Shown here one piece after another: positions 7,760-16,713 of a DNA stretch of 41,159 nt. The stretch is from contig JAEUTF010000157.1 of NCBI GenBank assembly GCA_016788185.1, positions 1 to 41,159 of the forward strand. Reading direction: 5' to 3'. The notes under the pieces were generated by a model. It made no database searches, was not told where the DNA came from, and saw nothing but the letters and a program-made list of their open reading frames with translations. Positions within the stretch are counted from its first letter, which is position 1; the number at the start of each line of letters is the position of its first letter. The DNA comes from Bacteroidia bacterium (GTDB lineage Bacteria; Bacteroidota; Bacteroidia; AKYH767-A; OLB10). A program made the position numbers and the translations under genes.

Positions 7760-9907
7760 TTACTGGGGATTGGGAGCCACCCTTTCAGGACGCTTCTCCA
7801 GTAAAACCTTACGGGAAAGGCGATACTTACCGGTTTTCTTGTCGATCTCCACCAGTTTTACTTTAACGATGTCTCCTTCTTTGAAAACACCGTCCATTGT
7901 GGCCAGACGCTCGTTGGAAATTTCAGATATGTGCAGCAAGCCATCTTTTCCAGGCATAAACTCAACGAAAGCTCCGAAGGTGGTAATGGTTTTCACTTTT
8001 CCTTCGTACACTTCACCTACTTCGGGCTCCGTAACGATACCTTTAATGCGCGACAATGCAGCCTCGATGCATTCTTTATCGGGCGATGCAATCTCTACGT
8101 GGCCTTCGTTGTTGATTTCCTCGATGGTAATGGTGGTGTTGGTGAGACGCTGAATTTCCTGGATGATTTTACCTCCGGGTCCGATGATCGCACCGATGTA
8201 CTCTTTCGCTACCCTCAGTTTAACAATACGTGGGGCATGCGGCTTGTAATCCTCGGCAGGGGCAGAGATAGTCTTATTCATTTCGCCCAGGATATGAAGG
8301 CGTCCGTTGCGGGCCTGCTCGAGTGCCTGGAGGAGGATGTCGTAGGGAAGTCCGTCCACTTTCAGGTCCATCTGACAGGCGCAAATGCCCTTGGAGGTAC
8401 CGGTGACTTTGAAGTCCATGTCACCCAGGTGATCTTCATCGCCAAGGATATCACTCAATACGGCAAAGTTGCCTTTGCCATCGGTGATGAGACCCATCGC
8501 AATCCCCGAAACCGCTGATTTGATTTTGATACCAGCATCCATCAGGGCCATACTTCCGGCACAAACGGTGGCCATGGAAGATGAGCCGTTGGACTCAAGA
8601 ATATCGGATACAATACGGATGGTGTAGGGGTTGAGGTCTTCTCCCGGCATTACCTGACGCAATGAACGGAGGGCCAGGTTACCATGTCCTACTTCCCGAC
8701 GGCTCTGACCGCGGTTGGGCTTTACTTCGCCGGTGCTGAAGCCGGGGAAGTTATAGTGCAACATAAAATTGTTCGTGCCCTGGTACATGGCCTGGTCGAT
8801 GATTTGCTCGTCGAGTTTGGTGCCCAGCGTAACGGTGGTCAGCGATTGCGTTTCACCGCGAGTGAAGAGGGCAGATCCGTGTGCAGAAGGGAGGTAGGCC
8901 ACTTCCGACCAGATCGGACGGATGTCGGTCAGGCCGCGGCCATCCAGACGAATGCGCTCTTTGAGAATCATATCACGCATCGCATCGTATTCCACGTCGT
9001 GGTAATATTTCTTGATCAGCTTTTCCTTCTCAGCAAGTTCTTCCGCACTGAAAGTGGCCAGGAATTCATCCAGGACAGCCTTAAAGCCAACTTTCCGCTC
9101 CTGTTTGTTCGGGTTGCAGCGACGGGCTACGGCATACACTTTATCGTAGGTTTCGCGCTTTACCTTTTCACGCAATTCCTCATCGTGCGTCTCGTGTGAG
9201 TATTCACGCTTCGTCACACCACCCAGTTTGGTGGCCAGCTCCAACTGAGCCTGGCACTGCACTTTGATGGCATCGTGCGCAATGCGGATGGCTTCGGCCA
9301 TGTCGCGCTCCTGCACTTCATCGCATTCACCTTCTACCATCAGGATGTCTCTGGCAGTTCCGGCAACGATCAGGTCAATGTCTGCATCATCGAGCAGCGA
9401 AATTTTTGGATTTACCAGGTATTCACCGTTGATCCTGCAAACGCGCACTTCCGAAACCGGTCCGTTGAAGGGGATGTCGGAAATACTCACCGCGGCAGAA
9501 GCAGCCAGACCGGCAAGACTATCGGGAGCCACTTCTTTATCGGCAGAAATGAGGGTAACCTGAATCTGGATTTCAGCATGGTAATCATCCGGGAAAATCG
9601 GACGCAGGGCGCGATCGATCAGGCGGCAAACAAGAATTTCTGCTTCGGTCGGACGGGCTTCACGACGAAAGAAGGAACCGGGGATTCGGCCCGAAGAGGC
9701 GAATTTTTCCTGGTAATCTACTGTGAGGGGTAAAAAGTCTACGCCTTCTTTGGCTTCGGGCGAGGAAACTACGGTAGCAAGAAGCATGCAGTTGCCCTGA
9801 CGGACAATCACCGAGCCATGTGCCTGTTTGGCAAGACGGCCGGTTTCAATAATAATTTCTCTTCCATCCGGCAGAAGAGAGGTAACGGAGGTTGCTTTTG
9901 GTTGCAT
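7760..9907 (-). CDS. pnp: polyribonucleotide nucleotidyltransferase (PNPase)
   Basis: Trimeric 3'-5' phosphorolytic exoribonuclease that degrades mRNA to nucleoside diphosphates and can add tails. The 715 residues contain the full set of domains: a first RNase PH domain ([19 protein letters not shown]...), a helical linker, a catalytic second RNase PH domain ([39 protein letters not shown]), a KH domain ([19 protein letters not shown]) and an S1 domain ([33 protein letters not shown]). The start [15 protein letters not shown] fits the family. It lies 176 bases downstream of rpsO, the classic rpsO-pnp order, but a terminator hairpin sits between the two, so expression may depend on readthrough or a separate promoter. 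Confidence 0.97.
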   Translation of the reverse strand: MQPKATSVTSLLPDGREIIIETGRLAKQAHGSVIVRQGNCMLLATVVSSPEAKEGVDFLPLTVDYQEKFASSGRIPGSFFRREARPTEAEILVCRLIDRALRPIFPDDYHAEIQIQVTLISADKEVAPDSLAGLAASAAVSISDIPFNGPVSEVRVCRINGEYLVNPKISLLDDADIDLIVAGTARDILMVEGECDEVQERDMAEAIRIAHDAIKVQCQAQLELATKLGGVTKREYSHETHDEELREKVKRETYDKVYAVARRCNPNKQERKVGFKAVLDEFLATFSAEELAEKEKLIKKYYHDVEYDAMRDMILKERIRLDGRGLTDIRPIWSEVAYLPSAHGSALFTRGETQSLTTVTLGTKLDEQIIDQAMYQGTNNFMLHYNFPGFSTGEVKPNRGQSRREVGHGNLALRSLRQVMPGEDLNPYTIRIVSDILESNGSSSMATVCAGSMALMDAGIKIKSAVSGIAMGLITDGKGNFAVLSDILGDEDHLGDMDFKVTGTSKGICACQMDLKVDGLPYDILLQALEQARNGRLHILGEMNKTISAPAEDYKPHAPRIVKLRVAKEYIGAIIGPGGKIIQEIQRLTNTTITIEEINNEGHVEIASPDKECIEAALSRIKGIVTEPEVGEVYEGKVKTITTFGAFVEFMPGKDGLLHISEISNERLATMDGVFKEGDIVKVKLVEIDKKTGKYRLSRKVLLEKRPERVAPNPQ

Positions 9908-10027
9908 TTTGACAGCTTTTATAATGTTCGTCTATTGTAATCTGGTAGGAGGTCAGCTTTTGCCGGAAAACGTAGATGCGCTTGGCACCGGGTTCTTGAT
10001 TCCGGCTTCGAAAACAGGAGAGGATAA

Positions 10028-10060
10028 AATAAAAAAAGGCAATTCTAAGATTGCCTTTTT
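10028..10060 (-). terminator. terminator hairpin between rpsO and pnp
   Basis: On the minus strand, AAAAAGGCAAT (10060-10050) pairs with ATTGCCTTTTT (10043-10033) around a 6-base loop, and the T-run continues TTTATTTTA. It lies about 25 bases after the rpsO stop and 120 bases before the pnp start. The stem is nearly symmetric, so it could also work on the other strand. It probably uncouples rpsO from pnp in part. Confidence 0.85.
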
Positions 10061-10083
10061 CTGAGATGCCTGCTCCGGGCAGT

Positions 10084-10353
10084 TTATTTGCGAATACCGA
10101 GCTCGCTGATGATGGCCCTGTAACGAGTGATGTCTGTTTTGTGTAGATAATCCAGCAGACTGCGGCGTTTGCCAACCAGCGATATAAGGGCACGCTGGGT
10201 GGAAAAATCCTTTTTAAAGGTTTTCAGGTGACCCGTGAGGTGATTGATGCGCTCTGTGAACATGGCGATCTGAGCCTCTGATGAACCGGTATTTTTTTCG
10301 TTTTTACCGTGTTTTTTGAAGATTTCTTTCTTCGATTCAGTATTTAATAACAT
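10084..10353 (-). CDS. rpsO: 30S ribosomal protein S15
   Basis: Primary 16S rRNA-binding protein of the small subunit platform. The 89-residue length is exact for the family. The rRNA-binding block GSSEAQIAMFTERINHLTGHLKTFKKDFSTQRAL and the C-terminal LVGKRRSLLDYLHKTDITRYRAIISELGIRK are textbook S15. It is preceded by a good TAnnTTTG promoter and followed by a terminator hairpin and pnp. Confidence 0.98.
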   Translation of the reverse strand: MLLNTESKKEIFKKHGKNEKNTGSSEAQIAMFTERINHLTGHLKTFKKDFSTQRALISLVGKRRSLLDYLHKTDITRYRAIISELGIRK

Positions 10354-10387
10354 GGCAGCTTCTGCGATTTTACTTTTTTCAGGAGGG

Positions 10388-10418
10388 CAAAGATACGAAA
10401 GGACTTGCTATTCACCAA
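10388..10418 (-). promoter_or_regulatory. rpsO promoter (TTGG-N19-TATCTTTG)
   Basis: On the minus strand, TATCTTTG (10395-10388) is an exact match to the Bacteroidota -7 consensus TAnnTTTG. A TTGG (10418-10415, one base from the -33 TTTG) lies 19 bases upstream. Predicted start of transcription is about 10382, a leader of roughly 30 bases before the rpsO ATG. Confidence 0.7.
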
Positions 10419-10493
10419 GCAGATACTGAATGTTTTTAACAGAAAGCTGTTTTTTGTTCATATCGTCAACAATTTAATTATCAATTAATTATA

Positions 10494-11309
10494 TCACAAG
10501 CGCTGTCCTGTCTTTAAAATATTCTCTGCCCGGTTCACGGTCCAGCCGAAATCGCCGGAAAACAGTTGAAGCCTGATTTCGGGCAATGTAAGCCGGGCAT
10601 CAGTACCGGGCAACCCGAGCGTTACTACGGCCTTAAGCATCGCTTCTTCCTTCTCCTGAAGAATAAATTCCAGACTGGCATCCACAAATCTCCAGGAACC
10701 GTAATCCTGCAACATGGCCATTCTGAATTCCTTTTTGTGGTTGATGTTAAAGAGTCTTCCATCCACCATCAGCCGGTCGCCCGTGTACACGTTCAGAAAT
10801 CTCCAGTCGTCACTGAAAATAGTCAGCAAAAAGCCGTTTACCGCATCCTGAATATCCGTGCGTGGATTGGAGTGAAAATCTTCGTAAAGGAAATGGTAAT
10901 ACGTGTCCTTCATCCGGAAAGCGGGTACTTCCTCCAGCATGAGTTCTTCCGTGATAAAACGGTAAATCTCTTCATCGGTATAGTCCGATAAAGTATCCAG
11001 CCGGATCCTGTGCTGTTCCAAAAGCTGGAGGGCCACGTTCAATTCCTGCTGAATTTCTATGGAGGCCATTTGACCGGCATTGGGGAAGCTGGGAAATCCG
11101 AGGTATTCCTCTACCGTCACTTTCCGGGTGTCCGACAACATTTTTTCAAATATCTCGCCGATGCTGGCCAATGCAGGACTGACTTCCTCAAAACAAGCCG
11201 GGTCAAGGGCCTTCAGCGCTTTTACGTATCGTTTCGGCTTGCTGTCACCCTCCGGCATAAAAGCGAAACAGGCATGCGTTTCCGGTAATTCATGGTTTGT
11301 TTTCTTCAT
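10494..11309 (-). CDS. hypothetical protein, 271 residues
   Basis: I do not recognise a family. The protein is soluble (no signal peptide or membrane helix), acidic, and begins MKKTNHELPETHACFAFMPE. It is rich in aromatic and acidic residues, with segments such as YRFITEELMLEEVPAFRMKDTYY-type helices and a central TIFSDDWRFLNVYTGDRLMV. No metal-binding cysteine cluster, nucleotide-binding loop or obvious repeat is visible. Coding is supported by the clean ATG, the full-length frame and codon use like that of its neighbours. It sits alone between rpsO and accD, and a candidate promoter (TTTG-N17-TACTTTTA, minus strand) lies just ahead of the start, within a set of phased AACRTTTR repeats. A TA-rich 6-3-6 dyad at 10474-10488 follows the stop. 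Function unknown. Confidence 0.7.
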   Translation of the reverse strand: MKKTNHELPETHACFAFMPEGDSKPKRYVKALKALDPACFEEVSPALASIGEIFEKMLSDTRKVTVEEYLGFPSFPNAGQMASIEIQQELNVALQLLEQHRIRLDTLSDYTDEEIYRFITEELMLEEVPAFRMKDTYYHFLYEDFHSNPRTDIQDAVNGFLLTIFSDDWRFLNVYTGDRLMVDGRLFNINHKKEFRMAMLQDYGSWRFVDASLEFILQEKEEAMLKAVVTLGLPGTDARLTLPEIRLQLFSGDFGWTVNRAENILKTGQRL

Positions 11310-11352
11310 GTTGCTGATTTAAGGCCTTAAAAGTATCAGCAAGAGGGAGCCA

Positions 11353-11391
11353 CAAACGTTGAATAAACGTTTACAGTCGATTACAAATGTT
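11353..11391 (-). repeat. three helically phased AACRTTTR repeats
   Basis: On the minus strand: AACATTTG (11391-11384), AACGTTTA (11371-11364) and AACGTTTG (11360-11353). Their starts are 20 and 11 bases apart, about two turns and one turn of the helix. The last copy contains the TTTG that would serve as the -33 box of the hypothetical gene starting at 11309. The pattern suggests a regulator binding several sites on one face, but it is AT-rich and could be chance. Confidence 0.4.
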
Positions 11392-11442
11392 TCGGTTAGC
11401 TATATTATTAAGCACTATAACTTTCGGCGGAAAGGGAAAGTA

Positions 11443-12288
11443 TCAATGCTCAAAGAAAGCCAGCAATTGCGACAGTCTGGCCTTTAACTCAGTCCTTTTC
11501 ACAATGAAATCAAGGAAGCCATGTTCCAGAACAAATTCGGAAGTTTGAAAACCTTTGGGCAGATCCTTCCCGATGGTTTCTTTTACCACCCTTGGACCAG
11601 CAAAACCAATCAGGGCACCGGGCTCGGCAATGTTCAGATCGCCCAGCATGGCAAAAGAAGCCGTTACGCCGCCGGTGGTCGGGTCGGTCAGAAAGGAAAT
11701 ATAGGGAACGCCGGCGGCTGAAAGCCGGGTTAACTTGGCAGAGGTTTTCGCCATTTGCATCAGTGAAAAGGCGGCCTCCATCATCCGGGCACCTCCAGAT
11801 TTTGAAATGATCATGAAAGGAGTGCGGTGCTCGATGGAGTAGTCGATGGCGCGGGCAATTTTTTCTCCCATGACGGAGCCCATGGAACCGCCAATAAATT
11901 TAAAATCCATGCAGGCGATGGTAATGGGATGACCGTTCAACTTGCCGGTGGCCGTACGGATGGCATCTTTTAGACCGGTTTTCTTCTGAGATTCCGCCAG
12001 GCGGTCGTTGTATTTCTTGGTATCCACAAACTGAAGCGGATCCCCTGAACTGATGTTGGCATTTAATTCCGTGAAACGGTTTTCATCGAAAAGCATGGCA
12101 AAATACTCTTCAGAGCCGATGCGCTCATGATAGTCACATTTGACGCACACCCACATATTGTCTTCATGTTCCTGCGAAGGGATGATCGACTTGCAAGAGG
12201 GACATTTATACCACAGGCCTTCAGGGGTCTCCTTCTTCTCGTGTGTGGCAGTAGTAATGCCTTCTTTTATCCTCTTAAACCAACTCAT
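11443..12288 (-). CDS. accD: acetyl-CoA carboxylase carboxyltransferase subunit beta
   Basis: Beta subunit of the carboxyltransferase that moves the carboxyl group from biotin to acetyl-CoA, giving malonyl-CoA for fatty acid synthesis. The 281-residue length is normal. The N-terminal zinc ribbon is visible as Cys29, Cys32, Cys48 and Cys51 (CPSC ... CVKC). The carboxyltransferase core follows, with [44 protein letters not shown] and [20 protein letters not shown]. accA is not in the window, which is common because accA and accD are often unlinked. TATATTCG at 12348-12341 (minus strand) is a near match to the promoter core upstream. Confidence 0.97.
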   Translation of the reverse strand: MSWFKRIKEGITTATHEKKETPEGLWYKCPSCKSIIPSQEHEDNMWVCVKCDYHERIGSEEYFAMLFDENRFTELNANISSGDPLQFVDTKKYNDRLAESQKKTGLKDAIRTATGKLNGHPITIACMDFKFIGGSMGSVMGEKIARAIDYSIEHRTPFMIISKSGGARMMEAAFSLMQMAKTSAKLTRLSAAGVPYISFLTDPTTGGVTASFAMLGDLNIAEPGALIGFAGPRVVKETIGKDLPKGFQTSEFVLEHGFLDFIVKRTELKARLSQLLAFFEH

Positions 12289-12437
12289 AGGCTTTGTATA
12301 CGGTTCCGGTCTTATGGTTTAACGAAAGTCCAATCTGTTACGAATATACGAAGGATGAATATGCTGTCATGATCAGCGTCCATCTCCCTGCATCCACGCC
12401 CGGGGCATGCATTCCAGGTCACAGATTCAGAGACTAA

Positions 12438-13496
12438 TTACGCGATGGTCACCTCTTTGCAGAGGTACACATCCTGAATTGCATGGAGCATTCCGATGCC
12501 TTCCGCGAAGGGTTTCTGGAAGGCTTTACGGCCCGAAATCAAGCCCTGTCCACCGGCACGTTTATTCACTACGGCTGTGTTTACAGCTTCCGCCATGTCA
12601 CTGGCGCCCTTGCTTTCTCCGCCCGAATTGATGAGCCCCATTCGTCCCATGTAGCAATTGGCTACCTGGTAACGGCACAGGTCAATGGGGTGCGCCGTGG
12701 TCAGTTCATCGTATACTTTTTTATGGGTCTTACCGAAGTTGACAGCGGTGTATCCACCATTGTTGGTAGGTAATTTCTGTTTGATAATATCCGCCTGAAT
12801 GGTCACACCCAAATGATTGGCCTGACCGGTAAGATCGGCAGCGGTATGGTAATCCACACCATCCTTTTTAAAAGCGTTGTTTCGGGTATAGCACCAGAGG
12901 ATGGTCGCCATTCCGAGCTCATGGGCCCTTTCAAAAGCCTGGGCCACTTCCACAATCTGACGTGAAGATTCTTCCGAACCGAAATAGATGGTGGCTCCAA
13001 CCGCTACGGCCCCCATGTTCCAGGCTTCTTCAACTGAACCGAACATGATCTGGTCGAATTTGTTGGGGTAACTCAGGAATTCGTTGTGATTAATTTTAAC
13101 GATGAAAGGGATTTTGTGAGCATACTTTCTGGATACGGAAGCCAATACCCCGTACGTGGAAGCTACGGCATTGCAACCGCCTTCAATGGCCAGTTTTACA
13201 ATGTTCTCCGGATCGAAAAAGATAGGGTTGGGAGCAAAGGAGGCCCCTGCACTGTGTTCAATACCCTGATCGACCGGAAGAATACTGACATAACCGGTTC
13301 CGGCGAGCCGACCGTGGTTGTAAATGCTCTCCAGGCTGCGCAGCACCTGGTTGCCGCGGTTACTTCCCGCGAACATCCGGTCTGTAAAATCAGGCCCGGG
13401 AAGGTGAATATGCTCTTTGGAGATGGTTTTACAGGTATGGTTCAGCAGATTATCGGCGTCGTTACCGAGGAGTTCACGGATCTTTTGAATCGACAT
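12438..13496 (-). CDS. fbaB: class I fructose-bisphosphate aldolase (DhnA/FbaB type)
   Basis: Schiff-base aldolase that cleaves or forms fructose 1,6-bisphosphate in glycolysis or gluconeogenesis. The 352-residue protein matches the DhnA-type class I group: [20 protein letters not shown] near residues 84-103, VKINHNEFL with a lysine in the barrel, the [15 protein letters not shown] strand-loop and the late [12 protein letters not shown] block that carries a conserved lysine. The extra N-terminal region of about 60 residues is common in the longer bacterial members. It has its own TAnnTTTG promoter and no partners in an operon. No intrinsic terminator was found in the 150 bases before accD. 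The fbaB symbol is used by family; activity on related sugar phosphates is possible. Confidence 0.9.
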   Translation of the reverse strand: MSIQKIRELLGNDADNLLNHTCKTISKEHIHLPGPDFTDRMFAGSNRGNQVLRSLESIYNHGRLAGTGYVSILPVDQGIEHSAGASFAPNPIFFDPENIVKLAIEGGCNAVASTYGVLASVSRKYAHKIPFIVKINHNEFLSYPNKFDQIMFGSVEEAWNMGAVAVGATIYFGSEESSRQIVEVAQAFERAHELGMATILWCYTRNNAFKKDGVDYHTAADLTGQANHLGVTIQADIIKQKLPTNNGGYTAVNFGKTHKKVYDELTTAHPIDLCRYQVANCYMGRMGLINSGGESKGASDMAEAVNTAVVNKRAGGQGLISGRKAFQKPFAEGIGMLHAIQDVYLCKEVTIA

Positions 13497-13548
13497 AAGA
13501 TATTGTTTTATAAATAATTGGCCTAATATGCAGGGCCTTTCTGCGATA

Positions 13549-13576
13549 CAAATCTAATCAAAATCGTTGAAGCAAA
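13549..13576 (-). promoter_or_regulatory. promoter core of the class I aldolase gene
   Basis: On the minus strand, TAGATTTG (13556-13549) matches TAnnTTTG exactly, with TTTG at 13576-13573. The spacer is 16 bases rather than the more usual 19. The leader would be about 45-50 bases. Confidence 0.55.
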
Positions 13577-13595
13577 ACAAGGCTCTTCAGGGTAC

Positions 13596-14195
13596 TCAAA
13601 AGCCCCCCTTGTTAGAGAGGAGATCCAGCACACTGAGTTCCGGGGCGAAAGGAGATTTATAACTGAATACCTGCGGGTAGGGCGCTAGCGGGGGCAGCGT
13701 TTGAATCCGGGCCAGATCGCTAAAGCTTCGTAAGTCAGTTATTGGACCGGGTGCAGGCTCTTTGAAAACCTGCGGCGCAGGGAGTTTTAATTTGGCAAAA
13801 AGCAAGTGGTTGATGGCTGCATTCAGGTCGGTCAGAAAGGTGGGTTTGCGGTCATAAATCGCAAAAAGCGCATCTTTGAAATATTCAAAAAACGGGGAAC
13901 TGTTATAGGCGGAGAACAGTGCGCCTTTGTGCACCCTAACCCAGGATTCGCGGTACGATATACGGATGTCACTCACCGGAGCTTTCCTGCCGGCGCCGTG
14001 TTCTACCGGAACCGTCAGGCACTGAACACCGTTTGGACCCAGAATATAGCTTCTGTTTCGTAAACTTTGCTTCTGCCAGATCTCCTGTTCATCCACCAGA
14101 ATCTGATCCGCATCGCGGATCAGAAAAAGCAATTCCCTCAGGGGAAGATAAAGACTTGAAATCAGAACCAACTGGCCATTTCCGGCATCAGTCAT
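13596..14195 (-). CDS. WbqC-like family protein
   Basis: A 199-residue protein of the WbqC-like family (sometimes linked to polysaccharide or glycolipid loci; biochemical role unclear). Supporting blocks are ISSLYLPLRELLFLIRDADQILVDEQEIWQKQSLRNRSYIL-like N-terminal sequence, TVPVEHGAGRKAPVSDIRIS and SYRESWVRVHKGALFSAYNSSPFF, which follow the pattern of the family. Its ATG overlaps the lepB stop by 8 bases, so it is translated from the same transcript as lepB and dapB. No signal peptide is visible; likely cytoplasmic. Confidence 0.8.
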   Translation of the reverse strand: MTDAGNGQLVLISSLYLPLRELLFLIRDADQILVDEQEIWQKQSLRNRSYILGPNGVQCLTVPVEHGAGRKAPVSDIRISYRESWVRVHKGALFSAYNSSPFFEYFKDALFAIYDRKPTFLTDLNAAINHLLFAKLKLPAPQVFKEPAPGPITDLRSFSDLARIQTLPPLAPYPQVFSYKSPFAPELSVLDLLSNKGGF

Positions 14196-15282
14196 TGTTG
14201 TAATGGATCACATTGAAGAGGCGACTCCAGCGGATCTTGCTGAGGAAGGAACCGTTGGTATCCCACGACATCCAGATGAAAACAGCCTTGCCCACCACAT
14301 GATCTTCGGGTACAAATCCCCAAAAGCGGGAGTCGGCGGAATTGTGCCGGTTATCGCCCATCATGAAGAAATAATCCTGAGCAAAGGTGTAGCTGCTGCT
14401 TTCCCGGCCATCAATGAAAACCTTCCCCTCCCTTTCTTCCAGTGTATGGCCTTCGTATTTCGTGATGGCCCGCTTGTATACACTGATGTTCTCCGGGCTG
14501 AGCTGAACGGTTGCTCCCTTTTTCGGAATGAAGACCGGCCCGTAATTGTCCATGTTCCAACGGAGCTTCGGGTCAAAGGGGTAGATATAATCTTCGTATT
14601 GTCCTTTGGGCATGGTCATCACCTCGAGGCTGCTGACATTCGGAAGTTTCTTCAGCTCCGCGGCCGCACTTTCGGTAAGGCAATAGCGGTATTCTCCCGC
14701 CGAATACGCCGGCCCTCCATCCGTAATGTCGTTTTTACGAAGGACGCGGTCGCTGAGACCGCTGCCCGATGTTTTTATATCATAGACATACTGACTTTTC
14801 CGGGGCTGCATGGCCTTTTTACCGTTGATGTACAGGATGCGGTCAATCACCTGCAGGGTGTCGCCCGGAATACCCACACAGCGTTTGATGTAATGGGTCT
14901 GTTTGTCGATCGGACGATCGTCTTCCATCGGATAATTGAACACGACGATGTCATTCCTTTTAACTTCGGAAAATCCCGGAAGCCGGTAATAGGGGAGTTT
15001 CCAGGCTTCTGAATAGGACTTACCGCCAATCACCGGAATTTCCTGGTGCATAAAAGGGATGGACAACGGTGTCATGGGCGTACGGGCACCGTAATGCACT
15101 TTACTCACGAACAGGAAATCGCCTACCATGAGTGTCTTTTCCATGGATGGAGTAGGGATGGTAAAAGCCTCAATAAAGAACGTACGGATGATGGTGGCGG
15201 CAACCACAGCGAAGATGATGGCGTCAATCCACTCGCGGGTTTTGCTTTTTCTTCCGCTGCTTTGCCAGAATTTCCAGTTCAT
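14188..15282 (-). CDS. lepB: signal peptidase I
   Basis: Membrane-anchored serine protease that removes signal peptides from exported preproteins. The 364-residue protein has an N-terminal membrane helix (about residues 19-38), the catalytic serine Ser46 in PTPSMEKTL, the general-base lysine Lys133 in HYIKRCVGIPGD, and the C-terminal MGDNRHNSADSRFWGFVP box. Length is increased by an insertion between the Lys box and the C-terminal box, as in other Bacteroidota enzymes. The start matches the MNWKFW N-terminus. It is 53 bases downstream of dapB and overlaps wbqC. Confidence 0.96.
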   Translation of the reverse strand: MNWKFWQSSGRKSKTREWIDAIIFAVVAATIIRTFFIEAFTIPTPSMEKTLMVGDFLFVSKVHYGARTPMTPLSIPFMHQEIPVIGGKSYSEAWKLPYYRLPGFSEVKRNDIVVFNYPMEDDRPIDKQTHYIKRCVGIPGDTLQVIDRILYINGKKAMQPRKSQYVYDIKTSGSGLSDRVLRKNDITDGGPAYSAGEYRYCLTESAAAELKKLPNVSSLEVMTMPKGQYEDYIYPFDPKLRWNMDNYGPVFIPKKGATVQLSPENISVYKRAITKYEGHTLEEREGKVFIDGRESSSYTFAQDYFFMMGDNRHNSADSRFWGFVPEDHVVGKAVFIWMSWDTNGSFLSKIRWSRLFNVIHYNND

Positions 15283-15335
15283 AGATGGTGATTAAGAGGT
15301 CGAATTTAGAATATTAATTTTTTCTGAGGGTGCAA

Positions 15336-16073
15336 TCAGCGATCGGGATGTCCGAACAGTACATCTCCCATACCGAATACGCCTTTTTTATCTTTCAGCC
15401 ATGATGCCGCCAGAAGGGCTCCGGCGGCAAAGCCATCCCGGCTGAATGCTTCATGGCGGATGCTGATTTTATCGATGGGTGACACCCAACTGATTTCATG
15501 TTGTCCGATCACGTCCCCCTCACGGATGGAGTGTATCGGTAATACGTCATGCTGTAATTCCAGGTTTCCCTGTACCAGTGCCCAGGATTTCAACTGCTCA
15601 TGGCTTTGCATAAGATCGTGCGCCAGGGTAAGGGCTGTTCCGCTGGGCTTGTCCAGTTTGCGGGTATGATGTACTTCTTCAAGAAAGGGATGATACTCCG
15701 GGTGCTTATTCATCCAGGCCGCCAGTTCGCGGCTCAGCTGAAACATGATATTCACCCCCACGCTGAAATTGGTGGCCGTGAGCAGGCTTCCACCTTCCTT
15801 CCTGAAATGTTCTCGGACTTCTTCCCACTGTTCATGCCAGCCGGTCGTGCCGCTAACCACCGGAATGCCGGCTTCGAGGCACCAGAGCAGGTTGGCGGCT
15901 ACTGCATCCGGCCGGGTAAATTCAATGGCAACGTCGGCCTTTTTCAGGTCGGCAAGGCTGAACTCGTGACGGTTAAGATGATTGATGCGAAGTACGATCT
16001 GATGTCCTCCCGCCAGGGCTTGCTCCTCTACAGCCATCCCCATTTTTCCGGTTCCGATGAGTGCTATGTTCAT
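15336..16073 (-). CDS. dapB: 4-hydroxy-tetrahydrodipicolinate reductase
   Basis: NAD(P)H-dependent reductase of the DAP/lysine pathway. The 245-residue length is typical. The nucleotide-binding IGTGKMGMAVEEQAL lies at the N-terminus, VVSGTTGWHEQWEEV in the middle, and the catalytic block EEVHHTRKLDKPSGTALTLA contains the paired histidines and the lysine used in substrate binding. It begins 10 bases after the DUF5683 gene and is followed by lepB. The cluster par-DUF5683-dapB-lepB ties DAP supply to segregation and export genes, an order I associate with Bacteroidota. Confidence 0.96.
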   Translation of the reverse strand: MNIALIGTGKMGMAVEEQALAGGHQIVLRINHLNRHEFSLADLKKADVAIEFTRPDAVAANLLWCLEAGIPVVSGTTGWHEQWEEVREHFRKEGGSLLTATNFSVGVNIMFQLSRELAAWMNKHPEYHPFLEEVHHTRKLDKPSGTALTLAHDLMQSHEQLKSWALVQGNLELQHDVLPIHSIREGDVIGQHEISWVSPIDKISIRHEAFSRDGFAAGALLAASWLKDKKGVFGMGDVLFGHPDR

Positions 16074-16083
16074 GCTTCCGACG

Positions 16084-16713
16084 TTAGAAACTTAGTGTAA
16101 GTGATAAGCCGGCGTTGGCCATGCCCGGCGCCGGTTGCACCAATGGACTCCATTGAAGGCTGATGTTATCGTCGACACTGAAATTAAAGAGGTGGGCATC
16201 CACATGGGCATCGATGATGTTGAGCACATAAATGACGGTAAAACCAATGTAAGAGAGGTCACGGTTGCGGCGGTAAAAATCGCTAAGGGATTTCAGGTTG
16301 TCTTCGGTGTAAATGTTGGCGTATTCGTCTACCGTGCCGGGATCTTCGTCGTAGCGCAGCAGGAGGGCCTTGTCAAACTTTTTATAATTATCGTGGTTGA
16401 ATTTGATGAGATAGCCCATCCCTGCAAAGGCGGCGTAAATGACCGGAACTTTCCATATTTTCCTGTTGTAGACTTGTCCGGCTCCCGGCAGAAAGGTAGA
16501 GAGCAGGGTGGCTTTTTTCACCGAGTGTACTTTCCCCGATGAGGTATCCGGAACAGTCAGTGATTTCTGCGCTGCTGCAGTCTGGCCTTCCTGAGCAAAT
16601 CCGGATCCTGTAAAAATCAGGATTAAAGCAATAAACAAAACCCCTCCGCGTAAAATCCGAAGGGGAGGGATGAAAGGTGCTACTTTCAATTTTAATGTAT
16701 TTTTTTCAGTCAA
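16084..16713 (-). CDS. DUF5683 domain envelope protein
   Basis: A 209-residue exported or membrane protein of the DUF5683 family, function unknown. It has a signal peptide or anchor at about residues 24-41 ending GSGFAQ, then the characteristic SVKKATLLSTFLPGAGQVYNRK motif at the start of the domain, a hydrophobic segment (VPVIYAAFAGMGYLIKF), and a second one near FTVIYVLNIIDAHVDAHLF. It overlaps the 3' end of parB by 8 bases and precedes dapB by 10. The fixed location between parB and dapB suggests an envelope role, but that is inference. Confidence 0.87.
   Translation of the reverse strand: MTEKNTLKLKVAPFIPPLRILRGGVLFIALILIFTGSGFAQEGQTAAAQKSLTVPDTSSGKVHSVKKATLLSTFLPGAGQVYNRKIWKVPVIYAAFAGMGYLIKFNHDNYKKFDKALLLRYDEDPGTVDEYANIYTEDNLKSLSDFYRRNRDLSYIGFTVIYVLNIIDAHVDAHLFNFSVDDNISLQWSPLVQPAPGMANAGLSLTLSF

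Noticed and set aside
12360-12430. TGCAT...ATGCA hairpin after the aldolase gene
   Set aside because: Short arms, long irregular loop and no U-tract; not a convincing terminator.
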